Shown here piece after piece: positions 1-9,521 of a stretch of DNA of 44,118 bases (its first letter is position 1; the number at the start of each line of letters is the position of its first letter). The translations under genes were made by a program, and so were the position numbers. Location: positions 1-44,118 of the forward strand of contig JAAYVH010000168.1 of the NCBI GenBank assembly GCA_012517255.1, read 5' to 3'. The notes under the pieces were generated by a model. That model made no database searches, was not told the DNA's origin, and saw only the letters and a program-made list of their open reading frames with translations. Source of the DNA: Chthonomonadales bacterium. GTDB lineage: Bacteria; Armatimonadota; Chthonomonadetes; Chthonomonadales; CAJBBX01.

Positions 1-20
1 CGGGCCGCTCCGGAGCTCCC

Positions 21-1367
21 ATGACAACCCCTGTGCGACCGACGCCTGCGGTTGAGTGCGCGAGTATCCGCGCGGGCTACGTTGATCACATGGTTCTCCA
101 TGACGTCAGCTTCACGGCCGAAGCAGGCGAGTTGGTGGGACTGATCGGACCCAACGGCGCCGGCAAGAGCACCCTGCTCAAGACCCTCTCCGGTGTCGTG
201 AGGCCGACAAGCGGCGCTGTGCGCATCTATGGACGCGACCTGGCTGCCTATCGAGCCCGTGACCTGGCGCAGACCATGGCCTATGTTCCCCAATCGGAGC
301 CAACTCTATTCGACTTCACGGTCCGTGAGGTGGTGCTCATGGGCCGTCACCCGCACTCACGCAAGGCCACAGCATCTGCGAGCCGCTCCTGTACCGCAGA
401 TCGGACAGTGACGGACCATGCCATAGCCGCCCGTGCCATGGCAGCCACCGACGTCCTGCATCTCGCCGAGCGCCCTGTCACGGCGCTCTCTGGCGGCGAG
501 CATCGCCGTGTGATCCTCGCTCGGGCCATAGCTCAGTCACCGTCCATCATGCTGCTGGATGAACCGACCGCGCATCTGGACATTGCGCATCAGTCGGAGA
601 TGCTTCGGCTCATCAGCCGCATGACGCGACGCGAGGGCTTATGCGCCATCGCGGCCCTTCATGATCTCAATGTGGCCGCCGAATGGTGCGATCGGCTGGT
701 GTTGCTCGCAAACGGCCGGATCCTCGCTGATGGTCCGCCCGCAACCGTCCTTGCCAGTTCCTCGCTGCAGACGGCCTATGGCATACCGTTTCAGTTGTCA
801 GCCAATCCGGTAACGGCTCGGCCCATGGTAACCCCTGTGTTGCGCGGCGATGATAAAGCCTCGCCCGATGCTCCGTACATCCATGTGATCTGCGGCGGAG
901 GCACCGGCTCGGCCATGATGGCCGAGCTAGCGCGAGCGGGATATCGCCTGACCGCAGGAGTTCTTAACCGCCTTGACACCGACGAAGGGGTGACCTCGGC
1001 GCTTGGGATACCTTGCGCGACAGAGGAGCCGTTCTCCCCCATCTCCGATGGGTCGTATCAGATGGCGCTGGACCTCGCCGCCCGCGCGCGGCTCGTGGTC
1101 ATCGCCCCCATCCCCGTCGGCCATGGCAACCTGCGCAACCTTAACCTTGCGTCGGAGCTTGCCGGCCGGGGTGCGCGGCTGATCGTTGTGGATGATCCTC
1201 CGGTGGAAGCCCGGGACTTCACGGACGGCTCCGGCCAGCGCGCCTGGTCGCAACTGCTAACCCAGGCGGCCAGAGTACTCGTCGGAGATGACAGCGTCGT
1301 GGCCGCAGTGAGGGATGTCGTCGGCGATCCTTCGCCTCACGTTCCGCCGCCAACCGAAGCTATCTAG
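21..1367 (+). CDS. ABC transporter ATP-binding protein (FecE/BtuD-type, iron-siderophore/cobalamin uptake family) with an extra C-terminal Rossmann-like domain
   Basis: Walker A GPNGAGKST, signature LSGGEHRR, Walker B IMLLDEPTAHLD; about 165 extra C-terminal residues starting IHVICGGGTGSAMM. Confidence 0.9.
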   Translation: MTTPVRPTPAVECASIRAGYVDHMVLHDVSFTAEAGELVGLIGPNGAGKSTLLKTLSGVVRPTSGAVRIYGRDLAAYRARDLAQTMAYVPQSEPTLFDFTVREVVLMGRHPHSRKATASASRSCTADRTVTDHAIAARAMAATDVLHLAERPVTALSGGEHRRVILARAIAQSPSIMLLDEPTAHLDIAHQSEMLRLISRMTRREGLCAIAALHDLNVAAEWCDRLVLLANGRILADGPPATVLASSSLQTAYGIPFQLSANPVTARPMVTPVLRGDDKASPDAPYIHVICGGGTGSAMMAELARAGYRLTAGVLNRLDTDEGVTSALGIPCATEEPFSPISDGSYQMALDLAARARLVVIAPIPVGHGNLRNLNLASELAGRGARLIVVDDPPVEARDFTDGSGQRAWSQLLTQAARVLVGDDSVVAAVRDVVGDPSPHVPPPTEAI

Positions 1368-2538
1368 ATCTGTCTTTCGTCCACACGATCTGTTCGCCGG
1401 TGACGGGAGGGCCATCCAGCTCGACGCGCCTCCACGCTGATGCTCGCGCCTGAACGAGCCACCCGTCATCTGCCGGCTTGACAACGCACCCCTCAACGCT
1501 GACAAGACGACGTCCGCAGACCTGGACACGCCATGAGCCCGATGGTATGTACGCCCGGTACGATTCACGGGCCGTGCCCGTCGGATCGCCAGTCGGCGCG
1601 AGCGACCCATGACGAAACAGATCGGATCCGCCGAGCCACGCTTCGTAAGCGGAAAGATAGTCGGATCCGGTCGCCTGCCTTCCCGTGCGCGTGGGCAGCC
1701 AGTCGAGCATGTCGGCAAGCGCATTCGTACCGTGCAGTCTCGCTGCGTAGAGAAGCAGCGCGATCGCCTCGTCCATCCCGCGCCGGCCACGATCGTCGAT
1801 CAGGGCACGATCAACCCCGCGACGGGCGATACGCTCAACCAGCGGCTCGACCTGCTTGGCATGGTACTCATTAGCCGTGTCGGCTGTCAGATACACCGAG
1901 TCGGACGCCGGAAGAACGCCGGCGCGGATGTCGTCGCGAAGCCACCCGAGAAACAGCCGCTCCCCGAGGATGCCGTTGGACCATGGCTCCGGCTCCGCAT
2001 AGCCAGAAGGGCCGGGCAACAGGTAGTGCCCGTACTCATGGGCTAAGGTCCGAGCCCATTCGAGGTCCGACCGGTCCGCGCTCGCCTCATAGATGTGTAT
2101 GGCGTCACGGGACTGCTCGGCGCCCCCGCTGCCGTCGCGACACAGCCACACGCTCGCAACGCCGGAGCGCAATCGCGGCGACAGCACGCGGAAGCGTGTG
2201 TCGGCGTAGGCCCACAGCAGTCCGAGGAACCGCGCGACGCGCGTCGCGAGAGGCCGCATGGTATCGTCCGGCGCATAGACGACGAAGCGGGTCTCCTGAG
2301 CGCCTGCACGCTCCGCCTCGACTCGCACTGCCGCCGCGAAGCGACGACCTGCGCGTGGCTCAGTGATCCCCGCCGTCAAATCGTGCCGCCGAATCGTCAC
2401 GGGCCTGGGGTGCGCGATACGCGCGAGCACTTCAGGCTCAACGACCGAGGATGACCGGGCAACGCAAGCAACCGCCAGACCGGCGATCAGCGCAGTCCAA
2501 ACACAGACGTCTCTCAAGATATGCGTGACCGTGTGCAT
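1360..2538 (-). CDS. Putative secreted zinc metallopeptidase-like protein
   Basis: N-terminal hydrophobic signal; HExxH-type motif LAHEYGHYLLPG; stop overlaps the stop of the convergent ABC gene by 8 bp. Confidence 0.6.
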   Translation of the reverse strand: MHTVTHILRDVCVWTALIAGLAVACVARSSSVVEPEVLARIAHPRPVTIRRHDLTAGITEPRAGRRFAAAVRVEAERAGAQETRFVVYAPDDTMRPLATRVARFLGLLWAYADTRFRVLSPRLRSGVASVWLCRDGSGGAEQSRDAIHIYEASADRSDLEWARTLAHEYGHYLLPGPSGYAEPEPWSNGILGERLFLGWLRDDIRAGVLPASDSVYLTADTANEYHAKQVEPLVERIARRGVDRALIDDRGRRGMDEAIALLLYAARLHGTNALADMLDWLPTRTGRQATGSDYLSAYEAWLGGSDLFRHGSLAPTGDPTGTARESYRAYIPSGSWRVQVCGRRLVSVEGCVVKPADDGWLVQARASAWRRVELDGPPVTGEQIVWTKDRSR

Positions 2539-2662
2539 GCTACGTTCGTATACCCTACCGAGTGCATATTCAGGATGCAGCGCCAGGAGTTGATGATCCC
2601 TATGTGTCGCAGACGGCGTCTATACAGGTGAGGTACTATCGCGAGCGAGCGACTGGGGTGCA

Positions 2663-3859
2663 ATGAGCGCTTTACTGAACCGACAACTGATCCGCCTGCT
2701 GATCGCTGTCCTGGTACTGACCCTGGGACAGGCGGGTCGCGCTCAGGCTCCCCAGGATCCTGCGCCGTCTGAGGATCCCGACGTGAAGCTCGGACGCGAG
2801 AGCGCCGCTGAGCACGACAAGACGGTGAAGTTCGTGACCGACCCAGCGACGGTCGAGCGCGTCGAGCGTATCGGCAGGGAGATAGCCGGCATCGCAAATG
2901 AGGTGACGGTACCTATTCTCTGGGGGCTCTCCAGCAAGAAGCAGTTTGAGTACCGGTTCCGCGTGGTCGAGGACAAAGACGTCAACGCGTATTCGATGCC
3001 CGGCGGGTTCATCTATGTCAACAGCGGGCTCCTTGCATTCGCCAAGTCCGATGACGAGCTCGCGGGAGTGCTGGCCCATGAAGTCGTCCACGCTGCCCAT
3101 CGGCATATGATGAAGCTTATCGCCGAGCAGGAGAAGATGCAGCTGGCTGCCCTCGGCCCGGCGCTGATCTCTGTGCTTCTTGGCAAGGGTGGAACCGACA
3201 CGACGTCCAACCTTCTGCTGGCTGGCCAGCTCTGGATGACCGCAAAGCTGAGCGGGTATGGCGTGGAGGCGGAGAAGGACGCCGACAATGCCGCGGTCCA
3301 TTACCTCAAACGCACGAAGTACAATCCCGTCGGCCTCCTGACTTTCATGGAACGCCTTTACCGCCAGGAACGTCTGAAGCCCGAGGTGGAGCTCGGCATC
3401 TACCGCACTCACCCGCCTTCGGTGGAGCGCGCCCAGGCTCTGATCCGGCTCCTGCGCGAGCTCGACATACCGATCAATCGCCGCGCCACCGATCCTTCCA
3501 TTGCCGCAGGCGTGTTCCCCACGGAGAAGGACGGCGCCCAAGCATTCGACGTCAAGATGAACGGTACCGTCATCGTGCGCCTCGCGTCTTCCGAGGGCGA
3601 CGCGCCGGCGGCGCGGGCCGAGGCTCTGGCGAAATCCGTCAACGCTCTGTTCGACGACGGTCTCGTTGCGTTCGAGCTCGGACTGAGCAGCGACCAGACT
3701 CGCGTCATTGCCAGACGGCGCACCTTGCTGGCTGTTACCGAAGCTGATGCCCGTGCCAGCGAACGATCGGTTCAGGATGTCGCCAAAGGCATGGTCGAAG
3801 CTCTCCGCAACCTGCTGTGGCAGGACCAGTTCAACAAGACTCCCATGCCTCGCACGTGA
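2663..3859 (+). CDS. M48-family metallopeptidase, secreted
   Basis: Signal peptide; HEVVHAAHRHMMK motif, downstream EKDADNAAVHYL typical of M48. Confidence 0.88.
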   Translation: MSALLNRQLIRLLIAVLVLTLGQAGRAQAPQDPAPSEDPDVKLGRESAAEHDKTVKFVTDPATVERVERIGREIAGIANEVTVPILWGLSSKKQFEYRFRVVEDKDVNAYSMPGGFIYVNSGLLAFAKSDDELAGVLAHEVVHAAHRHMMKLIAEQEKMQLAALGPALISVLLGKGGTDTTSNLLLAGQLWMTAKLSGYGVEAEKDADNAAVHYLKRTKYNPVGLLTFMERLYRQERLKPEVELGIYRTHPPSVERAQALIRLLRELDIPINRRATDPSIAAGVFPTEKDGAQAFDVKMNGTVIVRLASSEGDAPAARAEALAKSVNALFDDGLVAFELGLSSDQTRVIARRRTLLAVTEADARASERSVQDVAKGMVEALRNLLWQDQFNKTPMPRT

Positions 3860-3862
3860 AAA

Positions 3863-3909
3863 GCAGGCTGTGCGGCTGGACGCCATAGACGCCCCTCCGC
3901 GCAGCCTGC
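3863..3909. terminator. Candidate bidirectional terminator hairpin between convergent M48 and trpB2 genes
   Basis: GCAGGCTGTGCGG (3863-3875) pairs with CCGCGCAGCCTGC (3897-3909), 13 bp with one G-U. Confidence 0.55.
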
Positions 3910-3946
3910 CGCATGCATCATCTGCCCTATCAGTGGCTAGCGCCGA

Positions 3947-5254
3947 TCAGACATCCTGCAGCCGCCCCGCGAGGAAGTTCTCGTAACTGGTCAGGTCGAG
4001 CATCCCGTGCCCGCTCAGCCCGAACAGGATGACCTTCTTCTGTCCGGCCTCGCGGGCCGCGATAGCCTCGTCCATCGCAACCGCGACGGCATGAGCCGAC
4101 TCCGGCGCAGGCACAATGCCCTCGGTCCTCGCGAAGGTAACAGCCGAGTCGAAGACATGAGTCTGGGGCACCGCGACCGCATCAATGAGCCCGAGCTTGT
4201 GCGCATGGCTCACCATCGGAGCCATGCCATGGTACCGAAGCCCGCCGGCATGGATCGGCGGCGGCATGAACTCGTGCCCGAGAGTCTTCATCATCATGAG
4301 CGGTGTCATGCCCGCAGTGTCGCCGAAGTCATAGCGCAGATCGCCGCGCGTCATGGACGGGCAGGCCGTTGGCTCGACCGCCACGATCTTGTATGATGCC
4401 TTGCCAGCCAGCTTCTTCTCAACGAACGGGAAAGCCAACCCCGCGAAGTTGCTGCCGCCGCCAACACAGCCGATGATGATATCGGGCTCCGGTCCGGCCA
4501 TCTCCATCTGCTCTAGAGCCTCAAGGCCGATCACGGTCTGGTGCAGGATCACGTGGTTCAGCACGCTGCCGAGCGAGTACTTCGTGCCCGGCGTCTTCAC
4601 CGTGTCCTCGATGGCCTCGCTGATGGCGATGCCAAGGCTGCCGGCGCACTCCGGATCCTGCTCGCGAACACGCCGACCAAACTCGGTCTGGTCGCTCGGG
4701 CTTGCGAACACCTCGGCGCCCCACGTCTGCATCATGAGCTTGCGGTACGGCTTCTGCTCGAAGCTCACCTTCACCATGTAGACGCGGCACTCCAGGCCAA
4801 ACAGGCTGCAGGCGAGCGCGAGGGAGGAGCCCCACTGACCGGCTCCGGTCTCCGTCGCAAGCCGCTTGGTGCCGGCGATCTTGTTGTAGTAAGCTTGCGC
4901 AACGGCCGTGTTGGGTTTGTGGCTACCGCCCGGACTGACGCCCTCGTACTTGTAATAGATCTGAGCCGGAGTCTGCAGATGTCGCTCCAAACGCACAGCG
5001 CGAAGGAGCGGCGTCGGCCGCCAGAGCGCAAGCACTTCACGCACGGGATCGGGGATCTCGACCCAGCGCTCGGGTGTGACCTCCTGCATCACCAGGTTCT
5101 CAGGGAAAATGGCGGTCAGGTCGTCCGGCCCCGCAGGCAAACGGGTAGCCGGATGAAGTGGCGGCGGAATCGGCTCAGGCATATCGGCGTTCAGGTTGTA
5201 CCAGGCCTTCGGTATTCGGTCGGATGGGAGCAAGAAGGAGGTGGGCTCGCTCAT
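3947..5254 (-). CDS. trpB: TrpB-like pyridoxal-phosphate-dependent protein (TrpB2 type tryptophan synthase beta)
   Basis: [24 protein letters not shown] (PLP lysine), [28 protein letters not shown]; long N-terminus typical of TrpB2. Confidence 0.93.
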   Translation of the reverse strand: MSEPTSFLLPSDRIPKAWYNLNADMPEPIPPPLHPATRLPAGPDDLTAIFPENLVMQEVTPERWVEIPDPVREVLALWRPTPLLRAVRLERHLQTPAQIYYKYEGVSPGGSHKPNTAVAQAYYNKIAGTKRLATETGAGQWGSSLALACSLFGLECRVYMVKVSFEQKPYRKLMMQTWGAEVFASPSDQTEFGRRVREQDPECAGSLGIAISEAIEDTVKTPGTKYSLGSVLNHVILHQTVIGLEALEQMEMAGPEPDIIIGCVGGGSNFAGLAFPFVEKKLAGKASYKIVAVEPTACPSMTRGDLRYDFGDTAGMTPLMMMKTLGHEFMPPPIHAGGLRYHGMAPMVSHAHKLGLIDAVAVPQTHVFDSAVTFARTEGIVPAPESAHAVAVAMDEAIAAREAGQKKVILFGLSGHGMLDLTSYENFLAGRLQDV

Positions 5255-5290
5255 AATGCACTCGTCCTCAGTGAAGTGGAATGTGGCGCG

Positions 5291-5320
5291 ATTATAGCCT
5301 TAAGTTCGATCGAGGGTCAA
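5291..5320 (-). promoter_or_regulatory. Sigma70-like promoter for trpB2
   Basis: On minus strand TTGACC (5320-5315), 18 bp spacer, TATAAT (5296-5291). Confidence 0.6.
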
Positions 5321-5381
5321 ATCGCGGGTGGGCCCGTCCTCTGGTACACTGAACCGCGCCCGTCATCTCGGCGAAGGGAGC

Positions 5382-7361
5382 ATGCAGTCACTGCAGCCTA
5401 GCACCAACGACAATCAGCCGGCGACTTCCGTGCTGCGCCACATCCGAGCGCAGCATCCTGCTGCGCCATTCCTGGCCCTGGGTCAGACCGTATGGTGGGA
5501 CGAGCCCATGAAGGCCGTCCTCCGCGTGTTGCTCGATGAGGCTGACATCGGCGGTCATATGGTGCTCGGCGTTCATGACACAGACTACTTCGCCAAAGCC
5601 CACACGCGCCTGTCCGGCGACAAGCGATTCGAGCTGCTTCCGCATAACGATGGCGCCACCAAGGACCTGTGGTCCGCTGCGGGCGAGATCTCCGCGCTCT
5701 TTGGGAGCGAGTGTTTCCCCACCCGTCATACTTTCACACGTCATGGGATTCCGTTCAATCTGGTGGCGGCGAAGCACGGCGAACGGCGACAGGCATTCAT
5801 TGACGAGGTCACGTGCGCATGGGGCTGGCGTGGTCTCGTGTACACCGCAGCCACCGACACCATCGTAAGCGAACTCAGACTCCGGGATGTTGCGCCCGGC
5901 ATCCGCCATATGCTCGAATGGGGCTTTGACGGCACAGTGGACGCCATCGATTCGCCCGACGTGCGAGAGCAAGCCCAGAGAATCGGCGCCGACCTGATCG
6001 CCGAATGCTGCGAGGGCTGCCGATCCCATCCCGAGGCGACGCTGACGCACCTCTACCAGCGCATGTACCCGCGGCTCCTGTCCCTCGTGATGGGCCGTTC
6101 CATGCACGATTACAGCGTAACCAGCACGTCGGAGCTCCTCAGGTTCGCTCCGGACACATGCCATAGGCCGCGCTTTGGATTTGTGGATCTGTTCCTGAAT
6201 CCTGCAACGCGTCGCCTTGCTGCCGATGCATATAACGACGCCGTCTCGGGCAGCGACATCTATACGCTGGACAAGTTCGGGCTCGGCGCGCTGCCGTTCG
6301 ACCTTGTCGTACCTGGACACGGGCGGGGCACACTGCGTGTTACGCTGCGCGCCGTTCACATCGAGACGCGCAACCCCATTCGCATACGGCTGGAACGCCC
6401 CATCGAGTCGGTAGCCGACCTGGCCGCAGTTCTCACGCGGCATCTCGGAAGCGATCTTGTGCTCGTTGGCAAGGCCGTGGCGCTGATCTCGATGCTGGCA
6501 CGCGAGTTCGTCTTCGTCTTCAACGAGGCAGGTTCGCTCTACGTTCACCGAACCCGAGAGATGAACAACGCGCTTCGTTCCCGCGGCGTATCGGTGCCCG
6601 CCTATCCCATCGTACGCTTGCACTACCAGACATGGGACTCTGCCGCAGAGGTGGACACAGTCGTCAGACTGCCGGAGCCGTTCCGCATACCATTCGGTGC
6701 ACAGGCCCTGCCGATGTCCACCGTCGCGTCGCGATGGCGCGCAGTGTCTCAGGAACAGCAACAACTCCTCGACGAGCTGGCCGACATCCGAAGTACCCGC
6801 GCCCTCCTAACATTCCTTGAGCAGCGTGAGCCGACGCGATGGATACGCAGTCGTGACGAGTACGATCGTCTCCTGGCCGAGCTACGGGCCGCTCACGATG
6901 CGACGCAATCCCTGGCGCGCGAAACTGCGGATCTCCATGCCGAGTTGCGTCAGATCAAAGCCGAGCTGCCGCGCCGAGAGGCGGAGAAGAGCGCGCACTT
7001 CCGGAGCGTCAAAGACTGGAATGCTGAGGAACGCAACCGACGGGCCGCGCTCAGCGGCGCTGTGACCAGCCTGCTCGAGCGTCGCCGCACCATCCTGCGA
7101 AGGTTGCGTGACCTGCGAGCCATGCGCCGCAACGCCGAACGATCCGATGCAGTTATCGGCATCCGGAACCGACTGCGCGAGATAACGCTACAAGCTGAAG
7201 AGGCCCGCCTGCGCATCGTGCGAGACGCGATCCTCGTGACCGAAGGGATGGAACACACCGACCACAGGCCGACGGCATGGTGGCTCCCCATGGTGGATCC
7301 CTCTGGCGCGTGGTTCAGGCGCATCGTCGAGACGACCCGAGCCTACCTCGAACCTCTGTAG
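5382..7361 (+). CDS. Conserved-looking hypothetical protein, 659 aa, with C-terminal coiled coil
   Basis: ATG at 5382 preceded by GAAGGGAG; N-terminal PFLALGQTVWWDEPMKAVL; Arg/Glu-rich coiled-coil C-terminus; no family recognised. Confidence 0.75.
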   Translation: MQSLQPSTNDNQPATSVLRHIRAQHPAAPFLALGQTVWWDEPMKAVLRVLLDEADIGGHMVLGVHDTDYFAKAHTRLSGDKRFELLPHNDGATKDLWSAAGEISALFGSECFPTRHTFTRHGIPFNLVAAKHGERRQAFIDEVTCAWGWRGLVYTAATDTIVSELRLRDVAPGIRHMLEWGFDGTVDAIDSPDVREQAQRIGADLIAECCEGCRSHPEATLTHLYQRMYPRLLSLVMGRSMHDYSVTSTSELLRFAPDTCHRPRFGFVDLFLNPATRRLAADAYNDAVSGSDIYTLDKFGLGALPFDLVVPGHGRGTLRVTLRAVHIETRNPIRIRLERPIESVADLAAVLTRHLGSDLVLVGKAVALISMLAREFVFVFNEAGSLYVHRTREMNNALRSRGVSVPAYPIVRLHYQTWDSAAEVDTVVRLPEPFRIPFGAQALPMSTVASRWRAVSQEQQQLLDELADIRSTRALLTFLEQREPTRWIRSRDEYDRLLAELRAAHDATQSLARETADLHAELRQIKAELPRREAEKSAHFRSVKDWNAEERNRRAALSGAVTSLLERRRTILRRLRDLRAMRRNAERSDAVIGIRNRLREITLQAEEARLRIVRDAILVTEGMEHTDHRPTAWWLPMVDPSGAWFRRIVETTRAYLEPL

Positions 7362-7452
7362 ACCCTCCTACGGATGCTGACAGCGGGCAGGAGCGTTGCA
7401 CTCCGGCGATCTCCGCCCCCCGGGCCGCACAGGCAACAACTGCCCGGCGAAC

Positions 7453-8412
7453 CTACACAGGACCCAGATGGAGCCCCCATGCACTGGCGAGTCGGCGCCC
7501 TTCGTTGGACAGTCGCGTTGTCTCTTCTGAAGTAAGGCGCTTGAAAGTCTTGGCGACCGCCACGGCCTGCCGCACCTGCTCGACGAAGTTGAACCCGATC
7601 ACTGCCGTCGTCACGCCCTCCAGACTGAGCGCGTAGCGGATGGCATCGTTGATGTGTTCTTTCGGGACGAAAGCGGGTACGGGATTGCGGTAGGCGAAGT
7701 TGGGAGCTCCGCCCAGCACCTTCATGGCGACGATGCCCGCACGCTGCTTTCGCGCGACGGGAAGCACCCTGGTCTCATAGGCGTAGATGTGCTGGTCCAC
7801 GAAGTTCAGCGCGGGCATAACCACGTCTATTTCACCTGTCGCCACGGCATCGGCCATCTTCTGCACTCTCTGATGCCCGCTCACGCCGATGAACCTGAGC
7901 TTTCCCTGTTTCCGGGCTTCCTTCAAGCCGCTCAGAGGGCTGTCGGGATCGCCGAACTTCTCGACATCGAAGTCGCCGATATTGTGGAGATGGACCAGGT
8001 CAAGGTAGTCGGTCTTCAGCAAGCGCAGGCTCTCCTCGATGGTGGCGAGCACGCGGTCCTTTGACATACCCCGCGTCTTCGTTACCACGAAGAGCTTGTC
8101 ACGCCGAGGCTTCACGATGGAGCCCAGTCGTTCCTGAGCGACATCGTAGATCGTCGCCGTGTCGATGTAGTTGACGCCGAGATCTATGGCTTCGCCGACT
8201 ACGCGGTCGAAGGTCTCCTGCGACTGGAAGCTATGACCGAGGGGCGCGGAGCCAAAGCCGATCACGGAGACTCTGGCCTTCGTGCGCCCGAGCGTGCGCA
8301 TCGGCATGGGCTTGCTCAATGCCTTGTCGTCCACGTCGGCAACGCCCAGCAATCCCAGTCCGGCGGCGGCGCTGGCCGCGACGAACTCACGCCGTGTCCA
8401 TTCCTGACTCAC
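7453..8412 (-). CDS. Aldo/keto reductase with Tat-like signal
   Basis: WTRREFVAASAAAGLGLLG Tat-like N-terminus; GFGSAPLG, YIDTATIYD, LVHLHN motifs of the AKR family. Confidence 0.88.
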   Translation of the reverse strand: MSQEWTRREFVAASAAAGLGLLGVADVDDKALSKPMPMRTLGRTKARVSVIGFGSAPLGHSFQSQETFDRVVGEAIDLGVNYIDTATIYDVAQERLGSIVKPRRDKLFVVTKTRGMSKDRVLATIEESLRLLKTDYLDLVHLHNIGDFDVEKFGDPDSPLSGLKEARKQGKLRFIGVSGHQRVQKMADAVATGEIDVVMPALNFVDQHIYAYETRVLPVARKQRAGIVAMKVLGGAPNFAYRNPVPAFVPKEHINDAIRYALSLEGVTTAVIGFNFVEQVRQAVAVAKTFKRLTSEETTRLSNEGRRLASAWGLHLGPV

Positions 8413-8414
8413 CG

Positions 8415-9521
8415 CTATCTCCCCGCCCGCGACTTGATGCGAGCGATTTCTTCTTCTGTGACGGCCCGCTCGAATGACCGAAAACCCGCTAGCCTGAAGC
8501 CGTGCCGGTCACAAATACGACCGATCTCATCCACCTGCTCCACGCTGACCGTCTTGCCCAGCGTGAAGCTCTCAAGACGACCTTCGAGAGCAAGCGCCAT
8601 CGTCTCCGACATGCACGCATAGGCCGTCCCGGGCGGGAAGCCGAAACTGAACGGAGCCTCCCCGCCGAACTTCGTGCAGCGCATGGCGCCGGGAACCTGA
8701 ACGACGCCGCCTTCAATGACCAGCACATCGTCGCGTTCACGAGCGACACGTACCGATACGTCACGAGGGCGCGCGACGTCACATACGACGCAGCCCCGCT
8801 TCAGATAGTGAGGCTCCACGATGGCATCGGCAGCGCTGCTGACTGTTACGATCACGTCTGCGTCACGCAGGCCTTCCTGCACATCGGTGTGAACGCTGAG
8901 CTCCGCGCGCGTTCCCGTGGCCAGACGAGCCGCTACATCATCGAGTCGCTCGCGATTTCGGCCAACCAGCGCCACCGACGCGGCGTGCCGCCCCAGCAGC
9001 TCGGTGCAAGTGGCGCCGATGGAGCCCGATGCGCCCACCACTGCGCCCCGTGCCTCGCCGATGGTGATGCCCATGAGCTCAGCGGCTTTCATGACACCGT
9101 CCATGGCGGTCCGAACTGTGTAGGAGTTGCCCGTCGTGACGGCGATCTTGAGCCGTTGGGACAGCGTGATGCCGCCATCACCGACCACGGAAGTGAACGC
9201 TCCCAGACCGATGATGCCCGCTCCGAGTTCCTCGGCGATCCGGCCGCATTGCTCCAGCTTGTCGTACACGAACTCAACCGGCAGCTCGACGAACTGCCGA
9301 GGGCTGAGCGGACAACCTATCAGCCAGCCGGAGGCCTCTACGCCGATTGCCGACCGTATGCCGTGAAGCTCCGCCACAGGCATCGGTTCGCGCCGCTTGA
9401 TCAACCACTCGATCACGCGCTCGGGCAGGAGTCCCAGGGCAGGGTACCGACGCGCCACATCCCGTTTCACGTCAATGGGATGAATGATGAACGCGAAGGG
9501 AGAGGGTTGCGCGGAGTTCAT
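8415..9521 (-). CDS. Acyl-ACP reductase (AAR)-like / shikimate-dehydrogenase-fold oxidoreductase
   Basis: FAFIIHPIDVKRDVARRYPALG, GAGIIGLGAFTSVVGDGG, TTGNSYTVRTAMDGVMKAAELMGI, VVGASGSIGATC (Rossmann), AYACMSETMALALEGR; ATG at 9521 overlaps upstream TGA as ATGA. Confidence 0.75.
   Translation of the reverse strand: MNSAQPSPFAFIIHPIDVKRDVARRYPALGLLPERVIEWLIKRREPMPVAELHGIRSAIGVEASGWLIGCPLSPRQFVELPVEFVYDKLEQCGRIAEELGAGIIGLGAFTSVVGDGGITLSQRLKIAVTTGNSYTVRTAMDGVMKAAELMGITIGEARGAVVGASGSIGATCTELLGRHAASVALVGRNRERLDDVAARLATGTRAELSVHTDVQEGLRDADVIVTVSSAADAIVEPHYLKRGCVVCDVARPRDVSVRVARERDDVLVIEGGVVQVPGAMRCTKFGGEAPFSFGFPPGTAYACMSETMALALEGRLESFTLGKTVSVEQVDEIGRICDRHGFRLAGFRSFERAVTEEEIARIKSRAGR

Noticed and set aside
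5388-6764. 458-aa minus-strand ORF
   Set aside because: Antisense to the 5382-7361 gene, which has a good RBS; the minus ORF has no recognisable motifs.
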